From positions 1 through 5,571 of the forward strand of contig JAJYMP010000142.1 of the NCBI GenBank assembly GCA_021786915.1: DNA of 5,571 nt, in the 5' to 3' direction. Under the pieces are notes generated by a model that saw nothing but the letters and a program-made list of their open reading frames with translations, had not been told where the DNA came from and did not search any database. This document shows positions 4,891 through 5,571 of this stretch, piece after piece (within the stretch, counting starts at the first letter, position 1; the number at the start of each line of letters is the position of its first letter). Position numbers and translations under genes: made by a program. Source of the DNA: Chloroflexota bacterium (lineage in GTDB: Bacteria; Chloroflexota; Limnocylindria; Limnocylindrales; CSP1-4).

Positions 4891-5571
4891 GTGCTCGCAA
4901 CGCTCCTCTCCGCCACCCTCCACGGCCTTGCCGGACGAGTCGTCCGGGTCGAGGTCGACGTCGCGCCCGGGCTGCCCGGGTTCACGATCGTCGGACTGCC
5001 CGACGCTGCGCTCTCCGAGGCGCGCGAGCGGGTCAGAGGCGCCCTCCGGAATGCCGGCTATCGGCACCCGCCGCGACGCATCACGGTGAACCTGGCGCCC
5101 GCCGAGCTGCGGAAGTCCGGGGCGTCGCTCGACCTCGCGATCGCCCTGGGGGTGCTCCTCGGGTCGGAGCAGGTGTCGGCGGACATCGGCGGTGTGGGGC
5201 TGGTGGGGGAGCTGGGGCTGGGCGGCGAGGTGCGCCGGGTGCCCGGGCTGCTGCCGATGGCAATCGCGCTGCGTGACCGGGGCGTGCGGCGCGTGCTCGT
5301 CCCGCAGGAGGCGCTGGCCGAGGCGAGCCTGGCCCCCGGGCTTGAGGTGATCGGCGTCGGGTCGCTGGGGGAGGCGGCCGAGTGCCTCCGCCGGCCCCGC
5401 GCCCGGCGACGCGCGCCGGCGCCGCTGCCCAGGACCGGGGTGGGGCCTGGGGCGTCGCCAGCGTGGGCCCCCTCGGGCGCCTCCGACGGCCTCGACCGCG
5501 TGCCGGACCTGGCCGAGGTCCGCGGGCAGGTCGCGGCGCGCCGGGGACTCGAGATCGACCTCGCCGGGGGC
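4891..5571 (+). CDS. comM: ComM/YifB family Mg-chelatase-like AAA+ ATPase, N-terminal part (3' end outside window)
   Basis: The first 227 residues of a ComM/YifB-type protein are present; the family usually runs to about 500. The N-terminal domain (about 1-165) has the Lon-protease/S5-like fold region of the family, with EVDVAPGLPGFTIVGLPDA (21-39), EARERVRGALRNAGY (43-57), ITVNLAPAELRKSGASLDLAIALG (64-87), GELGLGGEVRRVPGLLP (106-122) and VLVPQEA (135-141). A Pro/Ala/Gly/Arg-rich linker (about 168-203) leads to DLAEVRGQVAARRGLEIDLAGG (206-227), the entry to the AAA+ Mg-chelatase domain. The window ends just before the expected Walker A, so ATPase motifs cannot be checked. ComM is a hexameric helicase that promotes branch migration of incoming DNA in natural transformation; in some hosts the role is unproven. 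GTG 4891 is chosen because MLATLLSATLHGL matches the usual MLA start; an in-frame GTG at 4882 would add three residues. The gene is not obviously in an operon with the preceding one. Confidence 0.92.
   Translation, partial: MLATLLSATLHGLAGRVVRVEVDVAPGLPGFTIVGLPDAALSEARERVRGALRNAGYRHPPRRITVNLAPAELRKSGASLDLAIALGVLLGSEQVSADIGGVGLVGELGLGGEVRRVPGLLPMAIALRDRGVRRVLVPQEALAEASLAPGLEVIGVGSLGEAAECLRRPRARRRAPAPLPRTGVGPGASPAWAPSGASDGLDRVPDLAEVRGQVAARRGLEIDLAGG

Overview
The window is GC-rich bacterial chromosomal DNA with tightly packed genes, all on the + strand. Third codon positions are overwhelmingly G or C, GTG is a common start codon, and Shine-Dalgarno sites occur at only some genes. The gene mix is an NfeD/slipin pair, a receiver-CpaE fusion and a ComM/YifB ATPase. 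Together with TATACT-type -10 elements this fits a high-GC Chloroflexota or Actinomycetota lineage. The phylum assignment is inference; there is no rRNA or other taxonomic marker here.

Layout: (1) 1-135 is the C-terminal end of an unidentified gene. (2) 191-3507 is a three-gene cluster: an nfeD-type membrane serine protease, an SPFH/slipin scaffold protein 18 bp downstream, and a membrane-anchored alpha/beta hydrolase whose GTG start overlaps the slipin stop codon (GTGA). (3) An 85-bp gap carries a clear TATACT box, a small hairpin and a strong AGGAGG site. It leads into a 390-residue protein with a phosphorylatable-looking receiver domain fused to a CpaE/TadZ-type MinD/ParA-like ATPase (3593-4765). 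(4) A 125-bp gap holds a perfect 8-bp-stem hairpin, followed by the start of a ComM/YifB (Mg-chelatase-like AAA+) gene, which runs off the end of the window before its Walker A motif.

How they work together: NfeD proteases and SPFH/stomatin proteins are a well-established genetic and functional pair, in which the protease acts at the membrane and the stomatin homologue is a partner or substrate. The translationally coupled hydrolase is likely co-expressed with them, but its role in a membrane-quality module is inference. The receiver-CpaE protein resembles the polar or localisation ATPase of Tad/Flp pilus systems, yet no other tad gene is visible within this window. ComM belongs to a separate process, branch migration of DNA during natural transformation. 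I see no mobile element, CRISPR array, tRNA or rRNA, and no intergenic stretch over 125 bp.
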